Assembly: GCF_001375655.1 (NCBI RefSeq)
Contig: NZ_CTEN01000001.1
Coordinates: 496,001-560,000 of the forward strand
Direction: 5' to 3'
DNA length: 64,000 bases
DNA from: Streptococcus varani
GTDB taxonomy: Bacteria > Bacillota > Bacilli > Lactobacillales > Streptococcaceae
Positions within the stretch are counted from its first letter, which is position 1. Each line of letters starts with the position of its first letter. Made by a program: the position numbers and the translations under genes. The notes beneath the pieces were generated by a model. That model had not been told where the DNA came from. It was given only the letters and a program-made list of their open reading frames with translations, and did no database searches. Positions 47,933 to 57,995 of this stretch are shown piece by piece.

Positions 47933-49063
47933 ATGAACAATACAGAATTTTACGATCGTCTGGGTGTTTCCAAAAGCGCCTCTCAGGACGAGATAAAGAA
48001 AGCATATCGTAAGCTTTCTAAAAAATACCATCCAGATATCAATAAGGAAGCGGGTGCTGAGCAGAAGTATAAGGATGTTCAGGAAGCTTATGAGACTTTG
48101 AGTGATGAGCAAAAACGTGCTTCCTACGATCAATTTGGCCCTGCAGGTGCCAATGGAGGCTTTGGAGGCGGTGGTTTCTCAGGTTTTGATGGTGGTGGTT
48201 TTGGAGGCTTTGAGGACATTTTCTCCAGTTTCTTTGGAGGTGGTGGTGCTCAACGCAACCCTAATGCCCCTCGTCAAGGTGATGACTTGCAGTACCGTGT
48301 TCAACTCAAGTTTGAAGAGGCCGTCTTTGGTGCTGAAAAAGAAGTGAGCTATAATCGTGAAGCTAGCTGTCATACCTGTACAGGAACGGGTTGCAAACCA
48401 GGAACTCATCCGACTACATGTAGTCGCTGTCATGGTTCAGGTATTATCAATGTGGACACTCAAACACCACTGGGAACTATGCGTCGTCAAATGACTTGTG
48501 ATGCCTGTCATGGCCGTGGTCAGCAAATTCCAAACCCATGTGATACTTGTCGCGGAACAGGTCATGAGAAACGTTCTCACACCGTAACAGTTAAAATTCC
48601 AGCTGGTGTGGAATCTGGTCAACAAATCCGTTTGGCAGGTCAAGGGGAAGCTGGCTTTAATGGTGGCCCCTATGGAGATCTCTTTGTCATTATCCAAGTT
48701 CAGGCATCTGATAAGTTTGAGCGTGAAGGGACAACCATCTATTACAAACTAAATCTCAACTTTGTCCAAGCAACCTTAGGTGACACAGTTCATGTACCAA
48801 CTGTTCACGGTGATGTGGATCTGGTGATTCCAGAAGGAACACAAACTGGACGCAAGTTCCGTCTCAAGGGCAAAGGTGCTCCAAGCTTGCGGGGTGGTGC
48901 AGTTGGTGATCAGTACGTAACGGTTAATATCGTAACCCCAACTGGCTTGAATGATCGTCAAAAGGCAGCCTTGAAAGAATTTGCGGCAGCAGGTGATATC
49001 CAAGTTAATCCGCAGAAAAAGGGATTCTTTGGTAAAGTGAAAGATGCTTTCGATGAATTGTAA
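47933..49063 (+). CDS. dnaJ: Chaperone protein DnaJ (Hsp40)
   Basis: This 376-aa co-chaperone stimulates DnaK ATPase and delivers substrates. It has the J domain (residues 1-70, with YHPD), a Gly/Phe-rich linker (about 75-110), four zinc-binding CxxCxGxG repeats ([32 protein letters not shown]) and the C-terminal substrate domain. Like dnaK it has no ribosome site next to the ATG; the 14 nt GTATCTTAATTATG across its start are identical to those of dnaK. A candidate GAAAGGAAT lies about 130 nt upstream, beyond strong hairpins. Confidence 0.97.
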   Translation: MNNTEFYDRLGVSKSASQDEIKKAYRKLSKKYHPDINKEAGAEQKYKDVQEAYETLSDEQKRASYDQFGPAGANGGFGGGGFSGFDGGGFGGFEDIFSSFFGGGGAQRNPNAPRQGDDLQYRVQLKFEEAVFGAEKEVSYNREASCHTCTGTGCKPGTHPTTCSRCHGSGIINVDTQTPLGTMRRQMTCDACHGRGQQIPNPCDTCRGTGHEKRSHTVTVKIPAGVESGQQIRLAGQGEAGFNGGPYGDLFVIIQVQASDKFEREGTTIYYKLNLNFVQATLGDTVHVPTVHGDVDLVIPEGTQTGRKFRLKGKGAPSLRGGAVGDQYVTVNIVTPTGLNDRQKAALKEFAAAGDIQVNPQKKGFFGKVKDAFDEL

Positions 49064-49158
49064 ATAAGAGACTCAGTAGCGACTGGGTCTTTTCTTTTTC
49101 TCTAACTTGCATTTTTTTCTTATTCTTGATAGGCTAATGAAAATGAGAGGGAATACAA

Positions 49159-50610
49159 ATGGAATTTAAAGATGGGTTAGAGATGGCACAAGCGGTGAAA
49201 GGTGGTCAGGTTTCACCGCTAGATTTGGTAGAAGATAGTATTGCTCAGATTGAGAAAGGAAATCCTACTATCAATGCAGTAGTCGAGAAACAGTATGATG
49301 AAGCTAGAAAAAAAGCTAGAGTATTTGAATTTTCCGATCAAGTTTTTGCAGGTGTCCCCTTGCTCTTGAAAGATCTGGGACAAAATCAAGCAGGTCGAAT
49401 TTCTACATCAGGATCGAGGCTCTTTTCTCACTATCGATCTAGTCAGACTGATTATTTTGTGGAGCGACTGGAAAAACTTGGTTTTATCATCTTAGGACGA
49501 ACGAATACGCCGGAATTTGGATTTAAGAATATTTCCGATGCCAGTATCCATGGGGCTGTCAATCTTCCAGCAGACCTCACTCGTAATGCGGGTGGTTCTT
49601 CTGGTGGTGCAGCTGCGGCAGTGGCATCTGGCATGGTCCCCTTAGCTGCCGCATCTGATGGCGGTGGATCCATCCGTATTCCAGCTTCTTTCAATGGCCT
49701 TATCGGACTCAAAACCAGCAGAGGACGCATACCAGTTGGCCCCTCATCCTATCGGGGCTGGCAAGGGGCTTCTGTCAATTTTGCTATCACCAAATCTATT
49801 CGTGACACAAAAGCTCTCCTTGGAGGGATGCAAACTTGTCAGTTAGAGAGTCCTTTCCCACTGCCAGTCTTATCAGATACCCAACTCAATGCTAAATTGG
49901 ACAGACCATTAAAAATTGCTTATTGTTTGGTATCGCCGATTGGAAGTGAGGTATCCAGCCATGCTCAAGAAGCAGTTTTGGAGGCAGTTGCCTTTCTGAA
50001 AACCTTGGGACATGAAGTAGTAGAATTGCCTAGTTTCCCCATTGATGGCATTGAAGTGGTCAAATCTTACTATCTCATGAACAGTGTGGAAACGGCTCAG
50101 ATGTTTGATCAGATTGAAAGGAACCTTGGTCGAAAGATGACCATGGATGATATGGAAGTGATGACTTGGGCTATTTATCAGTCTGGTCAAACGATCCCAG
50201 CTAAAATCTATTCTAAGACATTGCAAGATTGGGATGCATTCAGTGCCCAAATGGCTGATTTCCATACATTATATGATCTCTTCTTAACACCGACAGTAGC
50301 AGATGTAGCGCCCCTCCATGGACAATTCAAATTGTCATCCGATTTGCAACATAATCTAGCTAGTATGGAACAATTTTCTATGCAAGACCAACAGGACCTC
50401 ATTTGGGCCATGTTTGAAAAAAGTCTGGTCTGGACGCCCTTTACTATGTTTTCTAATTTGACAGGGCAACCATCTATCTCTTTGCCAACTTACCAGACAA
50501 AAAATGATTTGCCGATTGGGATTCAGTTGACAGCTGCTAAAGGTCGAGAGGATTTATTGTTGGTCTTGTCTGAACAGATGGAGAATCAAGGCTTCTTAAA
50601 CATCAGATAA
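49159..50610 (+). CDS. Amidase-signature family hydrolase
   Basis: This 483-aa amidase-signature enzyme has the Ser-cisSer-Lys core: Lys in LLLKDLGQ (about residue 73), GGSSGGAAAAVASGMVPLAAASDGGGSIRIP with both serines (about 148-178). The GatA-like fold is complete, but no gatB or gatC is nearby and the sequence diverges, so a small-molecule amidase is more likely than the tRNA amidotransferase subunit. AGAGGGAAT precedes the ATG. The substrate is unknown. Confidence 0.87.
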   Translation: MEFKDGLEMAQAVKGGQVSPLDLVEDSIAQIEKGNPTINAVVEKQYDEARKKARVFEFSDQVFAGVPLLLKDLGQNQAGRISTSGSRLFSHYRSSQTDYFVERLEKLGFIILGRTNTPEFGFKNISDASIHGAVNLPADLTRNAGGSSGGAAAAVASGMVPLAAASDGGGSIRIPASFNGLIGLKTSRGRIPVGPSSYRGWQGASVNFAITKSIRDTKALLGGMQTCQLESPFPLPVLSDTQLNAKLDRPLKIAYCLVSPIGSEVSSHAQEAVLEAVAFLKTLGHEVVELPSFPIDGIEVVKSYYLMNSVETAQMFDQIERNLGRKMTMDDMEVMTWAIYQSGQTIPAKIYSKTLQDWDAFSAQMADFHTLYDLFLTPTVADVAPLHGQFKLSSDLQHNLASMEQFSMQDQQDLIWAMFEKSLVWTPFTMFSNLTGQPSISLPTYQTKNDLPIGIQLTAAKGREDLLLVLSEQMENQGFLNIR

Positions 50611-50648
50611 AATTTCCGGTTTAAATAATTGATAAAGAGATAATCTTA

Positions 50649-50678
50649 TGTTACCCTTTTGTATGTCATATGGTAACA
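50649..50678 (+). other. Stem-loop upstream of the amino-acid-binding lipoprotein gene
   Basis: TGTTACC / GGTAACA, a perfect 7-bp stem with a 16-nt loop, lies about 180 bp before the gene. It has no T tail. Its role is unknown. Confidence 0.35.
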
Positions 50679-50855
50679 GAACAAAAATAAGTTTTCTCTT
50701 TGCACTTTGAGATAGAAAAAGACTAGCGTGCAGCTTTATAAAGTCCACTAGATTTTGTGAAGGATCGGTCTATCTGTTTCTTGGGGCTTGGTTCAAACTT
50801 GTTGATCATTCCAAAAGGAATTTCGTTCAGTCCATCTTATTAAAAGGAGATTTTT

Positions 50856-51725
50856 ATGTTGAAAAAAGTACTAGCTTCGGCTCTTGTTCTCTCATCCCTT
50901 GTCTTGGCTGCTTGTTCAAGCACTGCTTCAAACTCATCTGAAAACACCGTCACTGAGTGGAATCGTGTCAAAGAAGCAGGTATCTTGAAAGTTGCGACTC
51001 CTGCTACTCTTTTCCCGACTTCATATTACAATGAAGACAAGGAACTCGTTGGTTATGAAATTGACATGATGAACGAAATCGGCAAACGTTTGGATTTGAA
51101 AATTGAATACCAGGAAATCGGTGTGGCAGAAGCATTGACATCGGTTGACTCCGGAAAGGTTGATGTGTCTGTCAACAACTTGACACCGACACCTGAACGC
51201 CTTGAAAAATACAATATGTCAGAGAGTTATAAGTATTCTGTATCGGGTATGATTGTCCGTGAAGATGGATCGTCCAATATCACTGCTGAGGATTTGTCAG
51301 ACTGGAAAGGCAAAAAAGCTGGTGGTGGTGCTGGTACAACCTTCATGCGTATCGCGGAAAAATTAGGAGCAGAACCCGTTATCTATGATAACGTAACAAA
51401 CGATGTTTATCTTCGCGATGTCTCAACAGGCCGTACGGACTTTATTCCAAATGATTACTATACACAAGTCATCGCTGTTAAAGTGATTACAGAAAAATTC
51501 CCAGATATTAAAGTTAAGATGGGAAATGTTCAATACAACCCAACAGAATCTGCAATTGTTATGAGTAAAAAAGATGATAGTCTCAAAAACGAGTTGGATA
51601 AGGTAATCAAAGAAATGAAAGAAGATGGTAGTTTGAAAGCCATCTCAGAAAAATACTATGCTGGTCAAGATTTAACCAAACCTGCAGAAGGTTCTGAAAA
51701 TCTACCGGTTGTGGAATTAGACTAA
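50856..51725 (+). CDS. Amino-acid ABC transporter substrate-binding lipoprotein
   Basis: This 289-aa exported lipoprotein (signal peptide with LAAC lipobox, Cys20) has a family 3 solute-binding fold. EAGILKVATPATLFPTSYYNEDKELVGYEIDMMNEIGKRL is the typical N-terminal lobe. Similar proteins bind polar amino acids or cystine; the exact ligand is not clear. AAAGGAGATTTTT precedes the ATG. The permease gene lies 179 bp downstream after a terminator-like hairpin. No ATPase gene is next to them. Confidence 0.9.
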   Translation: MLKKVLASALVLSSLVLAACSSTASNSSENTVTEWNRVKEAGILKVATPATLFPTSYYNEDKELVGYEIDMMNEIGKRLDLKIEYQEIGVAEALTSVDSGKVDVSVNNLTPTPERLEKYNMSESYKYSVSGMIVREDGSSNITAEDLSDWKGKKAGGGAGTTFMRIAEKLGAEPVIYDNVTNDVYLRDVSTGRTDFIPNDYYTQVIAVKVITEKFPDIKVKMGNVQYNPTESAIVMSKKDDSLKNELDKVIKEMKEDGSLKAISEKYYAGQDLTKPAEGSENLPVVELD

Positions 51726-51746
51726 GTTACATTAGCGAATTTATTG

Positions 51747-51785
51747 TACAAGAGAGGATTGCCTGGCAATCTTTTCTTCTTATTT
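51747..51785 (+). terminator. Terminator or attenuator between binding protein and permease
   Basis: AGGATTGCC / GGCAATCTT with flanking AAGAG / TTTTCTT pairs is followed by a T-rich run. It would limit permease expression relative to the binding protein. Confidence 0.65.
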
Positions 51786-51789
51786 TAGA

Positions 51790-51904
51790 GAGAAAGGAAG
51801 AGTTGGGTATCTTATAGAAGCCCCTTTGAATGAATATGGGCCTCATTCTTATTTTGAATGAGTAATCTCCATAGAGATTTCAATTGACTCTTAGTGTTCA
51901 TTTT
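51790..51904 (+). other. Hairpin-bearing leader between a ribosome-site-like sequence and the permease start
   Basis: AGAAAGGAAG at 51791-51800 lies over 100 nt before the probable ATG at 51905. The stretch between has a possible closing stem AAGAGT / ACTCTT and two perfect hairpins, CTCATTC / GAATGAG and AATCTC / GAGATT. No ribosome site is next to the ATG. The design resembles the dnaK and dnaJ leaders. Confidence 0.5.
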
Positions 51905-52576
51905 ATGTCTATTCATTGGCAAGCTGTTTTTGATCCTCGTTTGGCATTAGAAGCTCTGCCTGTTATCTTAGAAGGTCTCCCCTATACTCTGGCCCTCTCT
52001 CTTCTTGGTTTTCTATTAGGGACCTTTCTAGGTTTCTTTGTAGCCTTGCTACGAATGTCAAATTTTGGTCCTTTTCGTTGGTTAGCTATGTGGCATACTT
52101 CTCTTATGAGGGGGATTCCGCTCATGGTTCTTCTCTTCTTTATCTACTTTGGTTTGCCTTTTATGGGGATACAACTGGATGCTATTAGCTCGACTATTCT
52201 AGCCTTCACTTCCATGTCTAGTGTCTACATTTCTGAGATTATTCGTGCATCATTGCAGGCGGTTGATAAGGGGCAATGGGAAGCAGCTAAGTCTCTCGGT
52301 TTGCCAACGCCTGTCATCTATCGGAAAATCATCATCCCTCAGGCCTTTCGTATCGCTTTGCCGCCACTCAGTAATGTCCTTCTGGATATGGTAAAGAGTA
52401 CCTCTTTGACAGCTATGATCACAGTTCCTGAGATCTTTAATAAGGCCAAAATTGTCGGAGGTGCTAAATCGGATTACATGACAGTGTATATCTGTGTAGC
52501 TCTCATTTACTGGGTTATTTGTAGTCTTTATGCTTTTGGTCAAACTAAACTTGAAAAAAATTTAGCAACATATTAA
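51905..52576 (+). CDS. Amino-acid ABC transporter permease
   Basis: This 223-aa HisM/GlnP-type permease has five or so transmembrane helices and the ATPase-contact EAA loop EAAKSLGLPTPVIYRKIIIPQAFRIALPP at about residues 131-159. The ATG at 51905 gives the usual N-terminus. A TTG seven codons earlier is possible, and neither has a nearby ribosome site. It pairs with the lipoprotein at 50856. A shared or distant ATP-binding subunit must power it, because none is encoded in the window. It ends in a terminator shared with the convergent repressor gene. Confidence 0.88.
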   Translation: MSIHWQAVFDPRLALEALPVILEGLPYTLALSLLGFLLGTFLGFFVALLRMSNFGPFRWLAMWHTSLMRGIPLMVLLFFIYFGLPFMGIQLDAISSTILAFTSMSSVYISEIIRASLQAVDKGQWEAAKSLGLPTPVIYRKIIIPQAFRIALPPLSNVLLDMVKSTSLTAMITVPEIFNKAKIVGGAKSDYMTVYICVALIYWVICSLYAFGQTKLEKNLATY

Positions 52577-52610
52577 AAGCCTGGAATGTTCACAATTCCA
52601 AGCTTTTTTT
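52575..52610. terminator. Bidirectional terminator between permease and Fur/PerR gene
   Basis: AAAAGC-CT-GGAAT / ATTCC-AA-GCTTTT followed by a T run lies between convergent genes and can serve both. Confidence 0.82.
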
Positions 52611-53031
52611 ATTTTTGGCAATTTGGACATAATCCATAGAGAGTCAGGACTTCTTTTTGGATATGATAGCCGGTTTCTTTCTCAACCAGTTCAATGAGAG
52701 AAGGTTGGTCAATTTCTAAATCGGAAATGGTTCCGCACTGTTGACAAATGAGATTGACATGGTCGTGACCCATGAAATCATAGTAAACTGTTGTGTCATT
52801 TTTTCGTTTTAACTCGGTGATAAAGCCGGCATCCATGAGTAGTTTAAGGTTATTATAGACAGTTGCCAGACTCATATTGGGAAAGGTAGGCAGGAGATCC
52901 TGGTAAATCATTTCAGCGCTAGGGTGATCTTTGCTATTCATTAAATAGTGGATGACAGCTTTTCGGGTTTCAGTAATGCGAATATTATCTTTTTTTAGGT
53001 GATCAAGAACTTCTTGAAGACTGATAGACAT
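52609..53031 (-). CDS. perR: Fur-family metal-dependent repressor (PerR-like)
   Basis: This 140-aa Fur-family regulator has an N-terminal winged helix ([31 protein letters not shown]) and a C-terminal metal domain. Two CxxC pairs (ICQQCG and LCPNCQ) bind the structural zinc, and HDHVNLIC holds the regulatory-metal histidines. As streptococci usually have a single Fur-type protein acting as PerR, the peroxide-sensing role is the best guess; a Fur-type iron role is the alternative. A possible -10 TATAAT is at about 53060 on the minus strand. Confidence 0.85.
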   Translation of the reverse strand: MSISLQEVLDHLKKDNIRITETRKAVIHYLMNSKDHPSAEMIYQDLLPTFPNMSLATVYNNLKLLMDAGFITELKRKNDTTVYYDFMGHDHVNLICQQCGTISDLEIDQPSLIELVEKETGYHIQKEVLTLYGLCPNCQK

Positions 53032-53156
53032 GGCCTGGCTCCTTTCTTTTATTTTTTTTATTATACACCTTTTTTTCTTCTAGTGCGAATGAAATTACTT
53101 TGCCATCTGTGCTAGTACAGACGATGAAAATGAGGATAGAATCAGGCTTTTATCCG

Positions 53157-53165
53157 TGCTACAAT
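53157..53165 (+). promoter_or_regulatory. Extended -10 box directly before truA
   Basis: TGCTACAAT ends six bases before the truA ATG at 53172, so a transcript from it would begin at or next to the start codon. No ribosome site is present. Confidence 0.4.
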
Positions 53166-53171
53166 AAATCC

Positions 53172-53921
53172 ATGGTAAGATATAAAGCAGTCATTTCCTA
53201 TGATGGCACTCTCTTTTCTGGTTTCCAACGCCAACCGGAGGAGAGGACTGTTCAGGAAGAATTAGAAAAAACATTGTTGCGCTTGAACTCTGGTCGGCCT
53301 GTAAGAGTGCATGGTGCTGGACGGACAGATTCGGGGGTTCATGCTTATGGTCAGGTCATCCATTTTGATTTGCCTCAGGCAAGGGACGTTGAAAAACTAC
53401 GTTTTGCCTTAGATACACAAGGGCCTGAAGATTTGGATATTGTCTCCATCGAAGAGGTGACAGATGAGTTTCATTCTCGCTACACGAAACATAGTAAGAC
53501 CTATGAGTTTCTGGTGGATAATGGGCAACCCAAAAATCCTATGATGCGAAACTATGCTACATATTATCCCTATCACTTAGAGATGAGACCGATGCAAGAA
53601 GCTATCGGGGATTTGGTGGGGACACACGATTTTTCAGGTTTTACTGCCTCGGGAACAGCTGTAGAAAACAAGGTTCGCACCATCACTCGGGCAGAGCTTG
53701 AAGTAGATGAAAAGACGGGTTTTCTAGTGTTCACATTCTCGGGGAATGGCTTTCTCTATAAGCAGGTTCGTAATATGGTTGGAACCTTACTCAAGATTGG
53801 AAATGGGAGGTTGCCAGTCAGTCAAATCAAGACTGTTCTAGAATCGAAAGACCGGAATCTTGCCGGTCCAACTGCTGCTGGGAATGGACTTTATTTAAAG
53901 GAGATTATCTATGAAGACTAA
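53172..53921 (+). CDS. truA: tRNA pseudouridine synthase A
   Basis: This 249-aa enzyme makes pseudouridine at tRNA positions 38-40. [21 protein letters not shown] is the usual N-terminus, the catalytic Asp is in [15 protein letters not shown], and [13 protein letters not shown] is the C-terminal signature. The start at 53172 is set by the family. Upstream in-frame ATGs at 53124 and 53130 would add 14-16 unusual residues. It overlaps the next kinase gene by 11 nt. Confidence 0.94.
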   Translation: MVRYKAVISYDGTLFSGFQRQPEERTVQEELEKTLLRLNSGRPVRVHGAGRTDSGVHAYGQVIHFDLPQARDVEKLRFALDTQGPEDLDIVSIEEVTDEFHSRYTKHSKTYEFLVDNGQPKNPMMRNYATYYPYHLEMRPMQEAIGDLVGTHDFSGFTASGTAVENKVRTITRAELEVDEKTGFLVFTFSGNGFLYKQVRNMVGTLLKIGNGRLPVSQIKTVLESKDRNLAGPTAAGNGLYLKEIIYED

Positions 53922-54675
53922 GTATGTTTTAGCCCTGTCTGGCAATGATATTTTTAGTGGTGGCGGCCTCTATGCTGACTTGGCAACCTATAATACCAAT
54001 CACCTTCACGGCTTTGTGGCTGTGACCTGTTTGACAGCTATGACGAAAAATGGCTTTGAAGTTTTTGCCACAGACAGCCAGATTTTCGCCCATCAGCTCA
54101 ATAGTCTCAAAGATGTTGATTTTTCAGCTATTAAATTAGGTCTTTTACCCAATGTGGAAATTGCTGAATTGGCTTTGGATTTTGTCAAGAACCATTCTGA
54201 CATTCCGGTCGTGTTGGATCCAGTTCTGGTCTGCAAGGAAAGTCATGACGTGGAAGTCAGTGCCCTGCGTGAAGAGCTCTTGAAATTCTTCCCTTATGTC
54301 ACCATCATCACACCAAACTTGGTAGAAGCGGAGCTTTTGTCCCAAAGAAACATCAAGACTTTGGAGGATATGAAGGTAGTGGCGAAAGACTTGCATGATT
54401 TGGGTGCCAAAAACGTGGTCATCAAAGGTGGTAATCGCTTTAGCCAAGAAGCGGCTGTCGATGTCTTCTACGATGGCAAGGTCTTTCAAGTCTTGGAATA
54501 TCCTGTTTCAGAGAAGAACAATGTCGGTGCTGGTTGTACCTTCGCATCTAGTATCGCTAGTCAGTTGGTACTTGAAAAGTCAGTTTTCCAGGCCGTCAAA
54601 GAGTCCAAGGATTTTGTCTACCAGGCTATCCTTCATTCAGATCAATATGGAGTGAAACAAAACTATGACCAATAA
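53911..54675 (+). CDS. Hydroxymethylpyrimidine/pyridoxal kinase-type PfkB protein
   Basis: This 254-aa ribokinase-fold kinase belongs to the ThiD/PdxK group: [20 protein letters not shown] at the N-terminus, [19 protein letters not shown] and the anion-hole/catalytic [18 protein letters not shown]. It phosphorylates hydroxymethylpyrimidine or a B6 vitamer; the sequence does not decide. It overlaps truA (11 nt) and the ECF S component (11 nt), so uptake and trapping of the same vitamin precursor is likely. No thiamine riboswitch was seen upstream. Confidence 0.87.
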   Translation: MKTKYVLALSGNDIFSGGGLYADLATYNTNHLHGFVAVTCLTAMTKNGFEVFATDSQIFAHQLNSLKDVDFSAIKLGLLPNVEIAELALDFVKNHSDIPVVLDPVLVCKESHDVEVSALREELLKFFPYVTIITPNLVEAELLSQRNIKTLEDMKVVAKDLHDLGAKNVVIKGGNRFSQEAAVDVFYDGKVFQVLEYPVSEKNNVGAGCTFASSIASQLVLEKSVFQAVKESKDFVYQAILHSDQYGVKQNYDQ

Positions 54676-55141
54676 AAAAACAAAAGAATTGACCCTCTTA
54701 GCTGTGTTGACTGCTCTCAGCGTAGCCTTAGCCTACGTTCACATCCCCTCCCCAACAGGATTTTTGACTCTCCTGGATATCGGAGTTTATTTTACAGCTT
54801 TTTATCTGGGTTCCAAGTCAGGTGCCATTGTAGGTGGCTTGTCTGGCTTCCTCATTGACCTGCTCTTGGGATATCCGCAATACATGATTCACAGTCTCAT
54901 CGCCCATGGCGCCCAAGGTTTCTTTGCAGGGTGGACCGGCAAGAAACGCATCCTTGGCATCGTCTTGGCAAGTCTAGCCATGGTGGGCTGGTATGTGGTA
55001 GCTGCTTTGGTTCTGGGATATGGATTGGGTGGAGCTATCGGTGGTATTTTGGGGAATGTACTGCAGAATGCTGTCGGTATCATTGGTGGTTATAGCCTGT
55101 GTTTGGCCATTCAAAAAGTACCACAAAGAGGTGCAGCATGA
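54665..55141 (+). CDS. ECF transporter substrate-binding (S) component
   Basis: This 158-aa integral membrane protein has about six helices, with the N-terminal [17 protein letters not shown] of ECF S components that docks with EcfT. It captures a vitamin, and the shared EcfAA'T module (not in this window) drives transport. Coupling with the kinase suggests hydroxymethylpyrimidine or pyridoxine as substrate. It overlaps both neighbours by a few bases. Confidence 0.86.
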   Translation: MTNKKTKELTLLAVLTALSVALAYVHIPSPTGFLTLLDIGVYFTAFYLGSKSGAIVGGLSGFLIDLLLGYPQYMIHSLIAHGAQGFFAGWTGKKRILGIVLASLAMVGWYVVAALVLGYGLGGAIGGILGNVLQNAVGIIGGYSLCLAIQKVPQRGAA

Positions 55142-55701
55142 ATCTCAAGGAGTTAGAAAAACAAACCCGTGTCATCCTACTGGATGTGCTGGAACGCTCT
55201 GCTATCAAGAAAGGGCAGGTTTTTGTTCTAGGATTGTCATCTAGTGAAGTAGCAGGTGGTATCATTGGGAAAAATTCTAGTCTCGAAATTGGGGAAACCA
55301 TTGTCAAAACGATTTTAGATGAATTAAGCCCACGTGGTATTCATTTGGCAGTACAGGGTTGTGAGCACCTCAATCGCGCTCTAGTAGTGGAGCATCAGGT
55401 AGCAGAGGATAAAAATCTAGAAATTGTCAGTGTCATCCCGAATTTGCACGCTGGTGGAAGCGGACAAGTGGCTGCCTTCAAGCTGATGACAGATCCTGTC
55501 GAAGTAGAAGAAGTTGTGGCTCATGCAGGTCTGGATATTGGTGATACCAGTATCGGCATGCATGTCAAGCGTGTGCAAGTGCCACTGATTCCTGTTCAGC
55601 GTGAGTTGGGCGGTGCTCATGTGACAGCCCTAGCCAGTCGACCAAAATTGATTGGTGGAGCGCGTGCGACTTATAGCACAGACGCCATACGGAAAAATTA
55701 A
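55138..55701 (+). CDS. UPF0340 / TIGR01440-family protein
   Basis: This 187-aa protein of the UPF0340 (DUF436) family has [21 protein letters not shown] and the conserved [13 protein letters not shown] stretch. The ATG overlaps the stop of the ECF gene. The biochemical role is unknown. It ends the truA operon before a good terminator. Confidence 0.85.
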   Translation: MNLKELEKQTRVILLDVLERSAIKKGQVFVLGLSSSEVAGGIIGKNSSLEIGETIVKTILDELSPRGIHLAVQGCEHLNRALVVEHQVAEDKNLEIVSVIPNLHAGGSGQVAAFKLMTDPVEVEEVVAHAGLDIGDTSIGMHVKRVQVPLIPVQRELGGAHVTALASRPKLIGGARATYSTDAIRKN

Positions 55702-55706
55702 AAATC

Positions 55707-55731
55707 AGAGGAGAAAATCTTCTCTTTTTTT
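55707..55731 (+). terminator. Terminator of the truA operon
   Basis: AGAGGAGA / TCTTCTCT (one G-U pair) with loop AAA is followed by TTTTTT. Confidence 0.83.
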
Positions 55732-55852
55732 CTTGAGAAATCCTAAAATTGCGTTTTCTTTTCTTGTAAAAATCAGTAGTAAAACTTGATTTTTCATGAC
55801 TTTATGATAGAATTGATAGGAATGACAATAAAATTTTAAGGAGTATGACTTC

Positions 55853-57136
55853 ATGTCTGTATCATTTGAATCAAAAGAAACAAACCGCGGCGTTTTGACC
55901 TTCACAATCGCTCAAGAAGCTATTAAACCAGAATTGGACCGCGTATTTAACAAAGTAAAAAAAAGCATTAATTTGCCAGGTTTCCGTAAAGGTCACTTGC
56001 CACGTGCAGTCTTCAACCAAAAATTTGGTGAAGAAGCTCTTTACGAAGATGTCGTCAATGCATTGTTGCCAAATGCTTATGAAGCAGCTGTAAAAGAAGC
56101 TGGTCTTGAAGTGGTTGCACAACCAAAAATTGATGTTGTGTCAATGGAAAAAGGCCAAGACTGGACTATCAATGCTGAAGTCGTTACAAAACCTGAAGTA
56201 AAATTGGGTGACTACAAAGATCTTGCGGTCTCAGTAGAAGTTTCTAAAGAAGTAACGGATGAAGAAGTAGACGCTAAAGTTGAGCGTGAGCGTAATAACT
56301 TGGCTGAATTGACTATCAAAGAAGATGCTGCAGCAATGGGTGATACAGTGGTTATTGACTTTGTTGGATCAGTTGACGGTGTTGAATTTGATGGTGGTAA
56401 AGGTGATAACTACTCACTTGAACTTGGCTCAGGTCAATTTATCCCAGGTTTTGAAGAGCAATTGGTCGGTAGCAAAGCTGGTGAAACTGTTGATGTGAAC
56501 GTAACATTCCCAGAAGAGTACCAAGCAGCTGACCTCGCTGGTAAAGACGCTCTCTTTGTAACAACCATTCATGAAGTTAAAGCAAAAGAAGTTCCAGCTT
56601 TGGATGATGAATTGGCAAAAGATATCGACGAAGAAGTGGAAACTCTTGACGAATTGAAAGCAAAATACCGCAAAGAATTGGAAGAAGCTAAAGTAGCAGC
56701 TTTTGACGATGCAGTAGAAGCGGCAGCTATTGAATTGGCTGTTGAAAATGCAGAAATCGTTGACCTTCCAGGTGAAATGGTACATGAAGAAGTACATCGT
56801 TCAATGAACGAGTTCTTAAATGGTATGCAACAACAAGGGATCACTAAAGAATTGTACTTCCAAATCACTGGTACAACTGAGGAAGATTTGCATGCTCAAC
56901 ACGAAGCGGATGCTGAAAAACGGACTAGGACTAACTTAGTGATTGAAGCAATCGCAAAGGCTGAAGGTTTTGAAGCAAGCGAAGAAGAAGTTGAAAAAGA
57001 AATTGCTGACTTAGCAGCAACTTACAATATGGAAGTAGAACAAGTGAAAGGTCTTCTTTCAGCTGACATGTTGCAACATGACATCGCTGTGAAGAAAGCT
57101 GTTGAATTGGTAACATCAACTGCAACGGTTAAATAA
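55853..57136 (+). CDS. tig: Trigger factor
   Basis: This 427-aa ribosome-associated chaperone binds nascent chains and has peptidyl-prolyl isomerase activity. The ribosome-docking [17 protein letters not shown] loop (about residues 43-60) is complete; the FKBP domain covers about 150-245 ([20 protein letters not shown]), and the long helical C-terminal arms follow. AAGGAGTATG precedes the ATG. The gene is monocistronic, with terminators on both sides. Confidence 0.97.
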   Translation: MSVSFESKETNRGVLTFTIAQEAIKPELDRVFNKVKKSINLPGFRKGHLPRAVFNQKFGEEALYEDVVNALLPNAYEAAVKEAGLEVVAQPKIDVVSMEKGQDWTINAEVVTKPEVKLGDYKDLAVSVEVSKEVTDEEVDAKVERERNNLAELTIKEDAAAMGDTVVIDFVGSVDGVEFDGGKGDNYSLELGSGQFIPGFEEQLVGSKAGETVDVNVTFPEEYQAADLAGKDALFVTTIHEVKAKEVPALDDELAKDIDEEVETLDELKAKYRKELEEAKVAAFDDAVEAAAIELAVENAEIVDLPGEMVHEEVHRSMNEFLNGMQQQGITKELYFQITGTTEEDLHAQHEADAEKRTRTNLVIEAIAKAEGFEASEEEVEKEIADLAATYNMEVEQVKGLLSADMLQHDIAVKKAVELVTSTATVK

Positions 57137-57148
57137 GCTATGAAAATG

Positions 57149-57170
57149 AACGGTCCTTGGGGCCGTTTTT
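57149..57170 (+). terminator. Terminator after tig
   Basis: AACGGTCC / GGGCCGTT (one G-U pair), loop TTG, followed by TTT and CTC. Confidence 0.82.
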
Positions 57171-57260
57171 CTCATCTTGAGAAGTCCAGTGCAAATTTCT
57201 TTGACTAATCACTGGATTTAGCGTAAAATAGTGAGGAAAGACAAAAAAAGGAGAAAAACC

Positions 57261-57845
57261 TTGGAATTAAACGTATTTGCAGGTCAAGAAAAAAGTGAAT
57301 TGTCCATGATTGAAGTGGCACGTGCGATTTTAGAAGAGCGTGGCCGTGATAGTGAAATGTACTTCAATGATTTGGTCAATGAAGTTCAAAATTACCTAGA
57401 AAAATCAAACAGTGATATTCGTGCTTCTCTTCCAACTTTCTATTCGGACTTGAACGTAGACGGTAGTTTTATCCCCCTTGGTGATAACAAATGGGGTCTG
57501 CGCTCATGGTATGCCATCGATGAGATTGACGAAGAAGTGATTACGCTTGAAGAAGACGATGACGATGCGCCAAAACGCAAGAAAAAACGTGTCAATGCCT
57601 TTATGGATGGTGATGAAGATGCCATTGACTATGGTAATGATGATCCAGAAGATGATGGCTATGAAGCAGAAGAAGTAGATTCAAGTTATGACGAAGAAAA
57701 TCCAGATGATGAGAAGGATGAAGTAGAGTCCTACGATTCAGAAATCAACGAAATCGTTCCTGATGATGAAATCGGCGAGGAAGAAGTTGAATTGAACGAA
57801 GAAGATGATGACTATTCTGATGATGAAGAAAATCTAGAAGAATAA
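57261..57845 (+). CDS. rpoE: RNA polymerase delta subunit
   Basis: This 194-aa protein has the folded HARE-HTH N-terminal domain (residues 1-95, ending [13 protein letters not shown]) and a long Asp/Glu-rich disordered tail with a short basic KRKKKR patch at about 113-118. The subunit speeds RNA polymerase recycling and weakens non-specific binding. It starts with TTG at 57261 after AAAGGAG, where the family N-terminus MELNVFAGQ begins. Confidence 0.95.
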   Translation: MELNVFAGQEKSELSMIEVARAILEERGRDSEMYFNDLVNEVQNYLEKSNSDIRASLPTFYSDLNVDGSFIPLGDNKWGLRSWYAIDEIDEEVITLEEDDDDAPKRKKKRVNAFMDGDEDAIDYGNDDPEDDGYEAEEVDSSYDEENPDDEKDEVESYDSEINEIVPDDEIGEEEVELNEEDDDYSDDEENLEE

Positions 57846-57851
57846 TTCTAG

Positions 57852-57950
57852 TTGACAATTTTTGAAATAAGGTATAAAATTTACATCGGGCACCTCATTT
57901 GAGGTCGGAAAAAAGAGCTTCCTGGAAACAGGGAGCTTATTTTGTTTTTT
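57852..57950 (+). promoter_or_regulatory. pyrG promoter and CTP-sensitive attenuator leader
   Basis: TTGACA (57852-57857) and TAAAAT (57875-57880) are 17 bp apart. The expected transcript start is GGGCACC at 57888. A small hairpin ACCTC / GAGGT (57892-57905) and a terminator AGCTTCCTG / CAGGGAGCT with TATTTTGTTTTTT (57916-57950) follow. This is the design known from Firmicute pyrG, where low CTP causes extra G residues to be added at the GGGC start and the poly-G pairs with the pyrimidine-rich arm of the terminator to prevent termination. The fit is good; activity is inferred. Confidence 0.8.
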
Positions 57951-57995
57951 AGCTACCCTAACCATAAGGAAAATGTGCATTTTGAGGAGGTTTCA

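Noticed and set aside
49159-50610. GatA subunit of tRNA amidotransferase
   Set aside because: The amidase core fits, but gatB and gatC are absent nearby and a stand-alone gene is more typical of small-molecule amidases.
53032-53911. Thiamine or B6 riboswitch for the vitamin kinase/ECF genes
   Set aside because: The kinase gene overlaps truA and no TPP-type conserved sequence lies upstream of truA.
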